Origin: a bacterium
GTDB taxonomy: Bacteria; Bacillota; Clostridia; Lachnospirales; Lachnospiraceae
Direction of reading: 5' to 3'
Length of the DNA stretch: 25,452 nucleotides
NCBI GenBank assembly: GCA_004562765.1
Contig: SFRL01000046.1
Coordinates: forward strand, 1 to 25,452
Numbering within the stretch: the stretch's first letter is position 1; each line of letters opens with the position of its first letter. The translations under genes were made by a program, and so were the position numbers. Shown piece by piece: positions 15,690 through 23,225 of the stretch. The notes beneath the pieces were generated by a model. The model had not been told where the DNA came from, ran no database searches, and saw only the letters and a program-made list of their open reading frames with translations.

Positions 15690-16718
15690 ATGACAGCAGT
15701 GAATCCGGCAAATGTGCCGAAAATCAAGCTTAGCAACGGAAAAGAAGTTCCCTGCATGGGTATGGGTACCTTCGGTTCTGACCGTTTTACTCCGGACCAG
15801 GTAAGTAATGCGGTATACGGCGCCATCAAAGCAGGCTACCGTATGTTCGACTGTGCAGCCTGCTACGGAAACGAGGATCAGATCGGTGAAGTGTTCAAGA
15901 AGGCATTCGCTGACGGACTGTGTAAGAGAGAGGATCTCTACATCATGACAAAGGTGTGGAACGATATGCACGGACAGGGTGATGTGCTCATCGCTCTGGC
16001 AAAGAGCTTAAAGGACTTACAGTTAGACTATGTGGATATGTATTTTGTTCACTGGCCGTTCCCGAACTATCATGCACCGGGATGTGATGTGGACTCCAGA
16101 AATCCTGACTCCAAGCCCTTCTCTGTAGAGCGTTTCATGACAACATGGAGACAGATGGAGCGGCTGGTAGATATGGGACTCGTGAAAGAGATCGGTATGT
16201 CAAATATGACGATCCCGAAGCTGGAGGCTGTATTGCCGTTATGTCGTATCAAGCCTGCAATGTGTGAGCTGGAGCTTCACCCCTGCTTCCAGCAGCAGGA
16301 ACTGTTCGATTATCTCGTAGCGCATGATATCCAGCCGGTCGGCTTTATGCCGCTTGGTTCTCCGCAGAGACCGGAGCGTGATATGATGCCTGAGGATATC
16401 GCAGATATGCAGACCCCTGAGATGCAGGAGATCGCAAAGGCACACAATTGTCATCCGGCAGTCATTTCCCTCAAGTGGGCAGTACAGCGCGGTCAGATCC
16501 CGATCCCGTTCTCCGTACATGAGATGGAGTATGAGAGCAACATCAACAGTACCTGTGACGGCGATCCTCTGACAGACGAGGAGATGGCAAAGATCGCAAC
16601 ATTAGAAAAGAATAACCGTCTTGTAAAGGGTCAGGTATTTCTGTGGGAAGGTGCCACTGACTGGCATGATCTGTGGGATGAGGACGGCGTGATCGTTGAC
16701 TGTCCCGACGCAAAATAA
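15690..16718 (+). CDS. Aldo-keto reductase
   Basis: This 342-residue enzyme is an NADPH-dependent aldo-keto reductase of the aldose reductase type. The catalytic tetrad is D54, Y59, K88 and H121, seen in MFDCAACYGNE, MTKVWN and YFVHWPF. A cofactor-side GMSNM motif is also present. It ends with a family-like C-terminal segment rich in Trp and Asp. It has a very strong AAGGAGG site and lies 17 bases after the PfkB-type kinase; an intrinsic terminator follows, making it the last gene of the operon. In this context it could reduce an aldose to the alditol or act in reverse. The exact substrate is not readable. Confidence 0.9.
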   Translation: MTAVNPANVPKIKLSNGKEVPCMGMGTFGSDRFTPDQVSNAVYGAIKAGYRMFDCAACYGNEDQIGEVFKKAFADGLCKREDLYIMTKVWNDMHGQGDVLIALAKSLKDLQLDYVDMYFVHWPFPNYHAPGCDVDSRNPDSKPFSVERFMTTWRQMERLVDMGLVKEIGMSNMTIPKLEAVLPLCRIKPAMCELELHPCFQQQELFDYLVAHDIQPVGFMPLGSPQRPERDMMPEDIADMQTPEMQEIAKAHNCHPAVISLKWAVQRGQIPIPFSVHEMEYESNINSTCDGDPLTDEEMAKIATLEKNNRLVKGQVFLWEGATDWHDLWDEDGVIVDCPDAK

Positions 16719-16756
16719 CGCTATTACCAATTTTCTTCATATTTCATATTTTCCTT

Positions 16757-16793
16757 AAAAATCCGTCCGGAAATTTTGACCGGGCGGATTTTT
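16757..16793 (+). terminator. Intrinsic terminator of the polyol operon
   Basis: Arms AAAAATCCGTCCGG (16757-16770) and CCGGGCGGATTTTT (16780-16793) pair over 14 bases with one G-T wobble and a 9-base loop, ending in a T run. It begins 38 bases after the aldo-keto reductase stop. Confidence 0.9.
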
Positions 16794-16883
16794 GTGCGGT
16801 CAGATGAAAAAAGGACATACATTTTTGATAAAGGCATTTTTTTCAAGTGAAGTTTGTGGTAAAATGAAACGTAATATTAGGTA

Positions 16884-16946
16884 ATTGCGAAACAAGTTCG
16901 CAATCCTGATTGAAAACAAGGATAGAATCCTGCAATGCAGGATTCT
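16884..16946. repeat. Two hairpins in the left end of the insertion sequence
   Basis: ATTGCGAA/TTCGCAAT (16884-16891 and 16897-16904) forms an 8-bp stem with a 5-base loop. A 23-base palindrome (16924-16946) has 11-bp arms AGAATCCTGCA and TGCAGGATTCT around one A. Both lie between the left inverted repeat and the transposase stop codon, in noncoding element DNA. The rest of the roughly 300-base stretch between the aldo-keto reductase and the transposase holds only the operon terminator and the element end. Neither hairpin has a T run that would make it a clear terminator. Confidence 0.6.
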
Positions 16947-17020
16947 TGGGATGAAAAGTGGATACCGGGTATTTTTTGGCACACGAAATAAATCCCATAG
17001 CATTATGGAATTGATAGGTT

Positions 17021-18478
17021 CTATGCAATGAGTGGTTTTAAACTTCTGAGATACTGATGCTGATGGAGCTTGTCGGCAACCATCACAGTGACCAGTTGGG
17101 TAATACCGGCGAGAAGAAGGCCTGCATGAAGCGTTTTCTCATTTTGAGTTCTTCGGCCGGCAATACAGAAACTGTCTTTGAAATGGTTGATGGATTTTTC
17201 AACATTGACACGAACCTTGTAGGTTTCATCCCATTCTTCTGAACCGCGTTGGACACCCGGATATGCGCGGAGATTTTTCTCGGGATAGATGTAGATCATC
17301 CGTCCGCAGGAAGAAGTCGTGCAGGGGTTGTCACAGTGGCACACACGGCGCTTGGATTTATCTGCCGGATTGTATTCCCATTTCATTTTGGGGCATACAA
17401 ACTTCATGGTTGGGATCTTGCTTTTTAAATGAGATTTGCTTCCTTCCCTTTTCATGGGAAGCGTCGGATCATGCGGACAGCATGGAATACCGTTCTCATT
17501 AAAGGTATAACAATCATCCTCCATGGAAAGTTTGACGCGTAGGGGAATGAAGGCTTTTTCAAACCTGATGTCTCCAAGAAGGGATTTATAAATTTCAATC
17601 GTATCAAACGCAGCGTCCCCGAGAAATGTTTTGGGATTGATCAGCGGATGCTTTTGGAAGAAATCAATCAAAACCGGAAGGAGCGCTTTGGAGTCAGCAA
17701 GCGATTTGTCTTCATCCGGGGAATCGGATTTTTTCTCGATCACGATATCAGGGTGTGCATTTAGAAAGTCCTTGTTGTAAAAAGTTATGTCACGGACAAT
17801 GCCAAGACCATTGGTGATGATGCCGAATTTATAGGCATAGCAGAAGTGTCCGTTGATATACATCTGCTGGATTGCCGGGTTAGCAGCAGCGTGCGAGGGC
17901 ATGGAGCCATAGGCAGCTTTGTAAGGGTCATAATTCTTATCATAGTTGTGAGATCTGGCAAAGGCTTTCAACTGTTTGATGATGCGGTTTATGTATTTGG
18001 GATTGTTTTCAGCAACCATTGCTTCAATGCCGGATGTGTCAAAGATAGACATGGCAGCCAAATGAGGATCGATTTTCTGGCATATCGGTTCGGTCAGGTC
18101 AACAAGATGGTCGAACATGGATTGTAAGTCCGGTAAAAAATCCTGTCTGAAGCGGGTGAACTTGGAAGCGTCTGGAACAATATCGAATCCACAGAAATCA
18201 CGTAATTCCTGAGAGTATTTCAAAAAAATGATCAGGAGTGTATCAGTCGGGATTGAAAAAATGCATTGAATCAGGAGCGCCTTAAGCATTGGGTACAGCT
18301 GGTGCTTGCGAGGTCTGCCGGTTTTTGCATGAAAATGAGTAACAAAAGAAACAGGAACAATTTCATCAAGGTTAATGGCTTCATCAAGAAGTGCTAGAAA
18401 TTGATATTTGTCATTATCGAATTTATTTTGACAATCTTCAAAAACTTCTGCCAAAGTGAGCTGCTTATGTGTTATCAT
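17021..18478 (-). CDS. IS1182 family transposase
   Basis: This 485-residue DDE transposase appears intact. The N-terminal DUF772-type region is seen around residues 60-120 (MLKALLIQCIFSIPTDTLL, then DASKFTRFRQDF). The DDE catalytic core has D147 in SIFDTSG, a second Asp in FLGDAAFD and a Glu in VNVEKSINHFKD. The start on the minus strand follows AAAGGAG about 10 bases upstream. The gene is oriented against the flanking genes and separates the polyol operon from the kinase operon, so it probably does not contribute to either pathway. Confidence 0.93.
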   Translation of the reverse strand: MITHKQLTLAEVFEDCQNKFDNDKYQFLALLDEAINLDEIVPVSFVTHFHAKTGRPRKHQLYPMLKALLIQCIFSIPTDTLLIIFLKYSQELRDFCGFDIVPDASKFTRFRQDFLPDLQSMFDHLVDLTEPICQKIDPHLAAMSIFDTSGIEAMVAENNPKYINRIIKQLKAFARSHNYDKNYDPYKAAYGSMPSHAAANPAIQQMYINGHFCYAYKFGIITNGLGIVRDITFYNKDFLNAHPDIVIEKKSDSPDEDKSLADSKALLPVLIDFFQKHPLINPKTFLGDAAFDTIEIYKSLLGDIRFEKAFIPLRVKLSMEDDCYTFNENGIPCCPHDPTLPMKREGSKSHLKSKIPTMKFVCPKMKWEYNPADKSKRRVCHCDNPCTTSSCGRMIYIYPEKNLRAYPGVQRGSEEWDETYKVRVNVEKSINHFKDSFCIAGRRTQNEKTLHAGLLLAGITQLVTVMVADKLHQHQYLRSLKPLIA

Positions 18479-18569
18479 ATAGGTATATCTCCTTTAGGTG
18501 GATTGGTATTTAGTTTCTGGACAATTCTATTTTACCATAAACCTTGAGGAGATATTTTATTTTGGCAAC

Positions 18570-18614
18570 AAAAAAATGCCGTATTTATGCGGCTTTTGGC
18601 GTTTCGCAAACGCC
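18570..18614. promoter_or_regulatory. Tandem hairpins ahead of the kinase gene
   Basis: GCCGTA/TGCGGC (18578-18583 and 18588-18593) forms a 6-bp stem followed by TTTT on the plus strand; read on the minus strand it is followed by a run of seven T. It could serve as a weak bidirectional terminator. GGCGTTT/AAACGCC (18598-18604 and 18608-18614) is a perfect 7-bp stem. A TAATAT at 18621-18626 could be a -10 box for the kinase gene, but no convincing -35 box precedes it. Confidence 0.45.
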
Positions 18615-18642
18615 TAAACGTAATATAGGGAAAAGGAGACAG

Positions 18643-21510
18643 ATGAAGATGGCTGTTTGGCATGTATCGCAGACATATCAGCTCGTGATGATCATATTGT
18701 GTGCGTTGTTTATGGCAATTGTCGGTATACAACGTGAGAGTGAGATTACGAAAAATCTGCTGGTGACCGGTTTTTTGATCATGTTTCAAAATATCGGTTA
18801 TCTGATGCTGATTTCTTCAGAAAATTTTCAGGAAGCAGTGATCGCTGTTCGCATTGAGTATATGGGAACGGCATATCTGGTGACCTTTATGATGATGTTC
18901 GTTTTGCAATATTGCAAACAGCAGATGAAACAATGGATCAAGGTCACGCTTTTGATCTTCGACTCTTTTGTACTGCTCGGTGTATGGTGTTGTGAATTTA
19001 CGAAAATCTATTATTCGTCTCTGAAGTTTGTGCCGGAGCCGCTTCCGCATCTCGAACGCGGCATGGGACCGCTGTATGTCATGGCATCTGTGCTGATCGT
19101 TCTGCAGATGCTGTCCGGCATTTACGTATCATTTAATACCTGGCGTAAGAGCAGTCCGGGCAGATATAAGGTCTGTTGCGGAATCATTACATTGTCGTTG
19201 TTTTATCCGTTGATCTCTTATGGAGTTACCTTGTCGGGTGGATTGATGGAGGGATCCTATGATTCTGTGCCGGGATCGGCTGCATTGACCATCTTTGTGC
19301 TCGGTCTTGTCATGTTGATCGGAAAAATGTTTGACGGACAGGCTGTCGCCTATGCGGCGATCATCGGAAAACTCAAAGAGCCGGTGATCCTTGTGGACAG
19401 TAAATATCACTTTGTGGAGTGCAATGACCGGGCATATGAGGTATTTCCCTCACTGGTAGGATTGCGCGAGGGTGATGAGATCGCTGACCCGATGCTTCTC
19501 TTTACGCTGCAGAATGAGCGTGTCAGTGATATTATCAGCGATGATTTTATCATGCGTCCGGATGTACAGCAGATCGTGGAGCGCGGTGAGATCACCGGAT
19601 ATGCGGTACTCTTATCCGATCTGACGGAGGAACGTAAGCAATTGGAAGAATCCCAGCAGCTCAAGCTGGAGGCAGAGATCGCCAACAAGGCGAAATCGGA
19701 TTTCCTTGCGCAGATGTCCCATGAGATCCGCACACCGATCAATGCAGTGCTGGGAATGAACGAGATGATCCTGCGGGAGAGCAGGGAAGACAGTGTGAAA
19801 AAGTATGCCATGGATATCAAGGATTCAGCGAGCTCCCTGCTCAGCATTATCAATGAGATCCTGGATCTGGCAAAGATCGAGTCTGGCAGGATGGAGCTGA
19901 TACCGGCCAATTATGCCTTGTCCTCTGTACTCAATGATATGTATAATATGATGAATATCCGGGCAAAAGAAAAGAATCTGTCGCTCATTTTTGATATTCA
20001 AAAGGATATACCGAGTGAATATTTCGGTGATGACATCCGGCTTCGCCAGATCCTGATGAATCTTTTGACAAATGCGATCAAGTATACACAGACAGGCAGT
20101 GTGACTTTTTCAATTCGCGGCGGATCAAAGGGAACAGTTGCGTATCTGCGTTTTTCCGTGCTGGATACGGGTGTCGGTATCAGGGAGGAAGATATCGAAA
20201 AGCTGTTTGAAAAATACCGCCGTTTTGACGAGTCCAAACATCGCGATATTGAGGGAACGGGACTCGGCATGAATATTACGATGCATCTGCTTCGGTTGAT
20301 GGGCAGTGAACTGAAGGTAGACAGTGTTTACGGAAAGGGAAGCTGCTTCTATTTTGATCTGCACCAGCGCATTACCAACAAAGAACCGCTGGGTGATTTC
20401 AGTGACCGCGTCGCACATCAAAAGCGCAATTATGAGTGGCAGACGTCATTTGAGGCACCGCAGGCACATGTACTTGTTGTGGACGATAACAGTGTCAACC
20501 GCAAAGTATTCATGAATCTGTTAAAGCAGACAAAAATGAAGATCGATGAGGCGGGCGGCGGAAGAGAAGCGTTGAGTATGATTGCAGTTACACATTACGA
20601 CCTGATCTTCCTGGACCATATGATGCCGGAGATGGATGGCATCGAAACGTTGCATGAGATGGAGAAGATGGATCTTAGTACTTCCGGCAATGAAAATACG
20701 CCGGTGATCATGCTGACCGCAAATGCCGTGGTAGGAGCTGAGGAAAAATACATGCAGGAGGGATTTTACGGATTCCTCACAAAACCGATCATCCCTGAAA
20801 AGCTGGATGCGATCATCTGCAAATATCTGCCGCAGGATCTGCTGGTCTACGGCAGCGGCAAACCGATCTCACCCGTTGACGCTGAACAGGTGGGTAAACC
20901 GATCTCGTTGCAGCCCCTCGATGAATTTGACTGGGAGGCAGCGATGCGGATCCTGCAGGATGAGTCCATGCTGATGGAAACATTACGGGATTTCGCGGAG
21001 TTTTTGCCGCAGACGCGGGATGAGCTGAATCTGTATATGGATTCGATCGATGCAAAGGAGACATTGGACAGTTACCGTATCTGTGTACATAGCTTAAAGA
21101 GCAGTGCAGCGACAGTGGGTGCGATCCTTTTATCAAAGCTGGCGAGACTTTTAGAGGAGGCGGCAGCGAATGAGAATATGGAGCGGCTGCGTACACTGCA
21201 TCCGGTTCTGGTCGAGGAGATCGACCGGCATTACGAGCGGTTGTGTACGATCTTTCCGGATAATTCTGATGCACTGATCAAGGATGACGGGGAATTTTGG
21301 ACTTATGTTGCAATGCTTCGCGGCAATCTGGAACAGCATGAGCTGAGTGCCAGTGATATGATCGTCCGTGAACTGGTGAAGTATTCCAAAGGCAAGCCAC
21401 AGGAGAAAGATGTGAGCGAGCTGAAAAGACAAGTAGATATGCTGGAGTTTGAAGAAGCCGTTTCCATTACCGACCGTATGATGCATCAGATGAAAGGAGG
21501 CGCAGAATGA
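18643..21510 (+). CDS. 7TM hybrid histidine kinase (HisKA-HATPase-REC-HPt)
   Basis: This 955-residue membrane sensor carries a whole phosphorelay. Residues about 8-230 contain roughly seven hydrophobic segments (7TM-type input). A PAS-like segment follows near 240-340. The dimerisation domain has SHEIRTP with phospho-acceptor H360. The ATPase domain has NLLTNAIKYT, DTGVGI and GTGLGM. The receiver has VVDDN and phospho-acceptor D658 (IFLDHMMPEMDG). The HPt domain has VHSLKSSAATVGA with H816. About 90 further residues of unclear role follow. ATG 18643 or 18649 could start; AAGGAGA lies 4 or 10 bases upstream. The stop overlaps the next gene's ATG. The ligand is unknown. Confidence 0.92.
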   Translation: MKMAVWHVSQTYQLVMIILCALFMAIVGIQRESEITKNLLVTGFLIMFQNIGYLMLISSENFQEAVIAVRIEYMGTAYLVTFMMMFVLQYCKQQMKQWIKVTLLIFDSFVLLGVWCCEFTKIYYSSLKFVPEPLPHLERGMGPLYVMASVLIVLQMLSGIYVSFNTWRKSSPGRYKVCCGIITLSLFYPLISYGVTLSGGLMEGSYDSVPGSAALTIFVLGLVMLIGKMFDGQAVAYAAIIGKLKEPVILVDSKYHFVECNDRAYEVFPSLVGLREGDEIADPMLLFTLQNERVSDIISDDFIMRPDVQQIVERGEITGYAVLLSDLTEERKQLEESQQLKLEAEIANKAKSDFLAQMSHEIRTPINAVLGMNEMILRESREDSVKKYAMDIKDSASSLLSIINEILDLAKIESGRMELIPANYALSSVLNDMYNMMNIRAKEKNLSLIFDIQKDIPSEYFGDDIRLRQILMNLLTNAIKYTQTGSVTFSIRGGSKGTVAYLRFSVLDTGVGIREEDIEKLFEKYRRFDESKHRDIEGTGLGMNITMHLLRLMGSELKVDSVYGKGSCFYFDLHQRITNKEPLGDFSDRVAHQKRNYEWQTSFEAPQAHVLVVDDNSVNRKVFMNLLKQTKMKIDEAGGGREALSMIAVTHYDLIFLDHMMPEMDGIETLHEMEKMDLSTSGNENTPVIMLTANAVVGAEEKYMQEGFYGFLTKPIIPEKLDAIICKYLPQDLLVYGSGKPISPVDAEQVGKPISLQPLDEFDWEAAMRILQDESMLMETLRDFAEFLPQTRDELNLYMDSIDAKETLDSYRICVHSLKSSAATVGAILLSKLARLLEEAAANENMERLRTLHPVLVEEIDRHYERLCTIFPDNSDALIKDDGEFWTYVAMLRGNLEQHELSASDMIVRELVKYSKGKPQEKDVSELKRQVDMLEFEEAVSITDRMMHQMKGGAE

Positions 21511-22265
21511 AACAGATATTGATGATTGGGAAATTTAATTCTGTTTTTGAAGACATTGCTGCGACCTTGAAGCTGAAATACCACGTGCAGATGTGTGTGG
21601 ACAATCTGGACATGGTAAAGGGATTGTTAAAGATCAATAAACCGGATGCAGTTGTATTCTGTCTGATCGGTCTTGATATGGATGGTAGAAAGATCATGAC
21701 AGAGCTGCAGTTTTACCATGTTGAAATACCGGTGATCTGCGTCGGATCGCGGACGGACAAGGGTATTTACGGAGAATTTTTCCAGAACCAGCAGTTTTGC
21801 TGGGTGAGCAGGGATGGGATCAATGAGGAACTGCTTGGCGTGGTATCGGATATGCTCGCTGTTGCGGCTAAGAAGCATCCAAAGCAGGATCACGGTGAGC
21901 GGAAAACAGTGTTGGTGGTTGATGACAATCCGATCCTGCTCCGTTCGATGAACGGTATTTTATCTTCACATTACGATGTGATGCTGGCAAATTCCGGTAC
22001 AAAAGCGATGACAATGATCGGACAGCGTGTGCCGGATGTGGTCTTTCTCGACTGTGAAATGCCGGTCTGCGACGGAAAGATGACCTACAAAATGTTAAAG
22101 GATCTGGATGAGATGAAGGATGTGCCGATCGTATTTCTGACCGGTATCAACGATGCTTCTTACATACAGGACGCTTTGAAACTGCAGCCGGCGGGGTACC
22201 TTTTGAAGCCGGCCAGTAAGGAACGTATATATGAGACACTGCAGCGTGTGCTGGGTGGAAGATGA
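21507..22265 (+). CDS. Response regulator with two receiver domains, the first degenerate
   Basis: This 252-residue protein has no DNA-binding or enzymatic output domain. Residues 1 to about 120 are receiver-like but lack the acidic pair (MIGKFN in its place) and the phospho-acceptor Asp (VVFCLIG), so they are probably a pseudo-receiver. Residues about 133-252 form a canonical receiver with VVDDN, D182 in VFLDCEMP, a Thr in FLTG and the Lys in LLKPAS. The ATG overlaps the kinase stop as ATGA, after AAAGGAGGC, so the two are translationally coupled. It probably receives phosphate from the upstream HPt domain and acts by protein contact. A terminator follows directly. Confidence 0.88.
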   Translation: MKQILMIGKFNSVFEDIAATLKLKYHVQMCVDNLDMVKGLLKINKPDAVVFCLIGLDMDGRKIMTELQFYHVEIPVICVGSRTDKGIYGEFFQNQQFCWVSRDGINEELLGVVSDMLAVAAKKHPKQDHGERKTVLVVDDNPILLRSMNGILSSHYDVMLANSGTKAMTMIGQRVPDVVFLDCEMPVCDGKMTYKMLKDLDEMKDVPIVFLTGINDASYIQDALKLQPAGYLLKPASKERIYETLQRVLGGR

Positions 22266-22269
22266 TGAG

Positions 22270-22318
22270 AAAAAACCATTCCCTTAAAAGGTGTTGTATA
22301 TCAAGGGAATGGTTTTTT
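22270..22318 (+). terminator. Intrinsic terminator of the kinase-regulator operon
   Basis: AAAAAACCATTCCCTT (22270-22285) and AAGGGAATGGTTTTTT (22303-22318) are perfect 16-bp complements around a 17-base loop, with a six-T tail. It starts 4 bases after the response regulator stop. The A and T runs at both ends would let it work in both directions. Confidence 0.9.
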
Positions 22319-22361
22319 GCTGATAAAATTTCTTGATGCAAAAAAGCTGCTGGAAAGAGGC

Positions 22362-22390
22362 TTGCTATTTTGCTTGCAATATAATACAAT
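22362..22390 (+). promoter_or_regulatory. Predicted promoter of the antitoxin-toxin pair
   Basis: TTGCTA (22362-22367) and TACAAT (22385-22390) are 17 bases apart. A perfect TATAAT at 22380-22385 is an alternative -10 box but has no good -35 box. RelB-type antitoxins normally repress their own promoter; I saw no strong palindrome here. Confidence 0.5.
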
Positions 22391-22429
22391 TGAATAACAA
22401 TGAAGTGCAACTGTAAAGGAGATGGTATT

Positions 22430-22723
22430 ATGGCAAATTCTTTAATTCAATTACGAATTGATGATAAGCTTAAAACAGAAGCAACAGATATCTTTGAAAA
22501 ATTAGGACTGGATTTATCTACTGCGATCCGGATTTTTCTGACACGTTCTGTCGAAGAAAAAGGAATACCGTTTACGATGAAATTGAGTAATGAGCGATAT
22601 AAAGCAGAAGCTGCAGTAAGAGCAATGAGAGAAATGAGCAAAACAGCGGAAGCAAACGGTATTGCTGATATGACATTAGATGAAATAAATGCTGAGATAA
22701 ATGCTGCCAGAAATGAGGTGTAG
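22430..22723 (+). CDS. RelB/DinJ family antitoxin
   Basis: This 97-residue protein has the ribbon-helix-helix N terminus of RelB/DinJ antitoxins: SLIQLRIDDKLKTEATDIFE, then LGLDLSTAIRIFLTRSV and GIPF. It should bind DNA with this part and neutralise the toxin with the C-terminal half. The ATG at 22430 follows AAAGGAGA; an upstream in-frame ATG at 22400 lacks a site. The stop is one base before the predicted GTG start of the PIN gene. Base composition is clearly AT-richer than the genes to the left, which suggests acquisition by transfer. Confidence 0.9.
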   Translation: MANSLIQLRIDDKLKTEATDIFEKLGLDLSTAIRIFLTRSVEEKGIPFTMKLSNERYKAEAAVRAMREMSKTAEANGIADMTLDEINAEINAARNEV

Positions 22724-22724
22724 T

Positions 22725-23135
22725 GTGAAGTATTTTGCGGTGATAGACACAAATGTTCTGGTGTCTGCAATGCTTAGATGGGATTCTGTACCTGGATGTG
22801 TCTTAGAGCAAGCATTTGTAGGAGATATTATACCATTATTGAATGAACAGGTGTTGAAAGAGTATATGGAGGTGCTCAAGCGTCCCAAATTTCATTTTGA
22901 AGAGGAAAAAATAAATATAATCATTGACGGAATGGTTAAGCGTGGTGTTTTTGTTGATGCAGAACATACCGGCCAGGTATTGCCTGATCCGAAAGACATA
23001 GTATTTTATGAAATTGTTATGGAAAAGAGAAAGTATAACGAAGCGTTTTTGATTACGGGAAATATGAAACATTTTCCATCAGAGCCATATATCGTTACTC
23101 CGAGAGAAATGTTGACAATACTAGAAAGTGAATAA
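22725..23135 (+). CDS. PIN domain toxin (putative toxin-antitoxin component)
   Basis: This 136-residue protein is a PIN-fold Mg-dependent RNase of the putative toxin family (TIGR00305-like). It starts with FAVIDTNVLVSAML with D8, has an acidic region LPDPKDIVFYEIV, and ends with AFLITGNMKHFP, the usual motif of this subfamily. The GTG start at 22725 is chosen because GAGGTG lies just before it and it gives the canonical PIN N terminus; an in-frame ATG at 22713 inside the antitoxin gene is the alternative. RelB/DinJ antitoxins are more familiar with RelE/YafQ toxins, so this is a mixed pairing. Confidence 0.85.
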   Translation: MKYFAVIDTNVLVSAMLRWDSVPGCVLEQAFVGDIIPLLNEQVLKEYMEVLKRPKFHFEEEKINIIIDGMVKRGVFVDAEHTGQVLPDPKDIVFYEIVMEKRKYNEAFLITGNMKHFPSEPYIVTPREMLTILESE

Positions 23136-23153
23136 GTAATGACTAGAATCTTT

Positions 23154-23188
23154 AGGCGTAGCTTCACATAGGGGAGTTACGCCTTTTC
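23154..23188 (+). terminator. Intrinsic terminator after the PIN toxin gene
   Basis: AGGCGTA (23154-23160) pairs with TACGCCT (23178-23184), followed by TTTTC. An inner CT/AG pair extends the stem after a bulge. It lies 18 bases after the toxin stop codon. Confidence 0.75.
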
Positions 23189-23191
23189 TGT

Positions 23192-23225
23192 TTCGTTCCA
23201 TTTCAAAGGGGGTTCGTTCCATTTC
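23192..23225. promoter_or_regulatory. Direct repeat with LytTR-box geometry
   Basis: TTCGTTCCATTTC occurs at 23192-23204 and again at 23213-23225, identical over 13 bases and exactly 21 bases apart (two helical turns). LytTR-type regulators such as AgrA, ComE and VirR bind pairs of direct repeats of this kind just upstream of -35 regions. A possible -10 box TAAAAT lies at 23252-23257, which puts the -35 position 3 bases after the second repeat. The gene downstream is a LytTR-class response regulator. Confidence 0.65.

Larger units (their letters stand above)
16844..18546 (-). mobile_element. IS1182-family insertion sequence
   Basis: The element is about 1.7 kb, with one full-length transposase on the minus strand. 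The ends share GTTT(G/A)TGGTAAAAT in inverted orientation: 16852-16865 on the left, and the reverse complement of 18529-18542 on the right. A further CAAG occurs outside each copy (16844-16847, and CTTG at 18543-18546). The right-end TGGTAAAAT read on the minus strand also looks like an extended -10 for the transposase. No clear direct target duplication was seen. Boundaries are approximate to about 10 bases. Confidence 0.8.

Noticed and set aside
16832..16865. Promoter at the left end of the insertion sequence (TAAAAT at 16860-16865) driving plus-strand genes
   Set aside because: It has no good -35 box and would read against the transposase; the sequence is explained as the terminal inverted repeat.
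16924..16946. 23-base palindrome as an intrinsic terminator
   Set aside because: No T run follows on either strand; it is kept only as a hairpin in the element end.
16867..18626. Direct repeat AAACGTAATAT at 16867-16877 and 18616-18626 as a target duplication of the insertion sequence
   Set aside because: The left copy is inside the element relative to its inverted repeat and the right copy is about 70 bases outside, so they do not flank the element; chance or a promoter-like motif is likelier.
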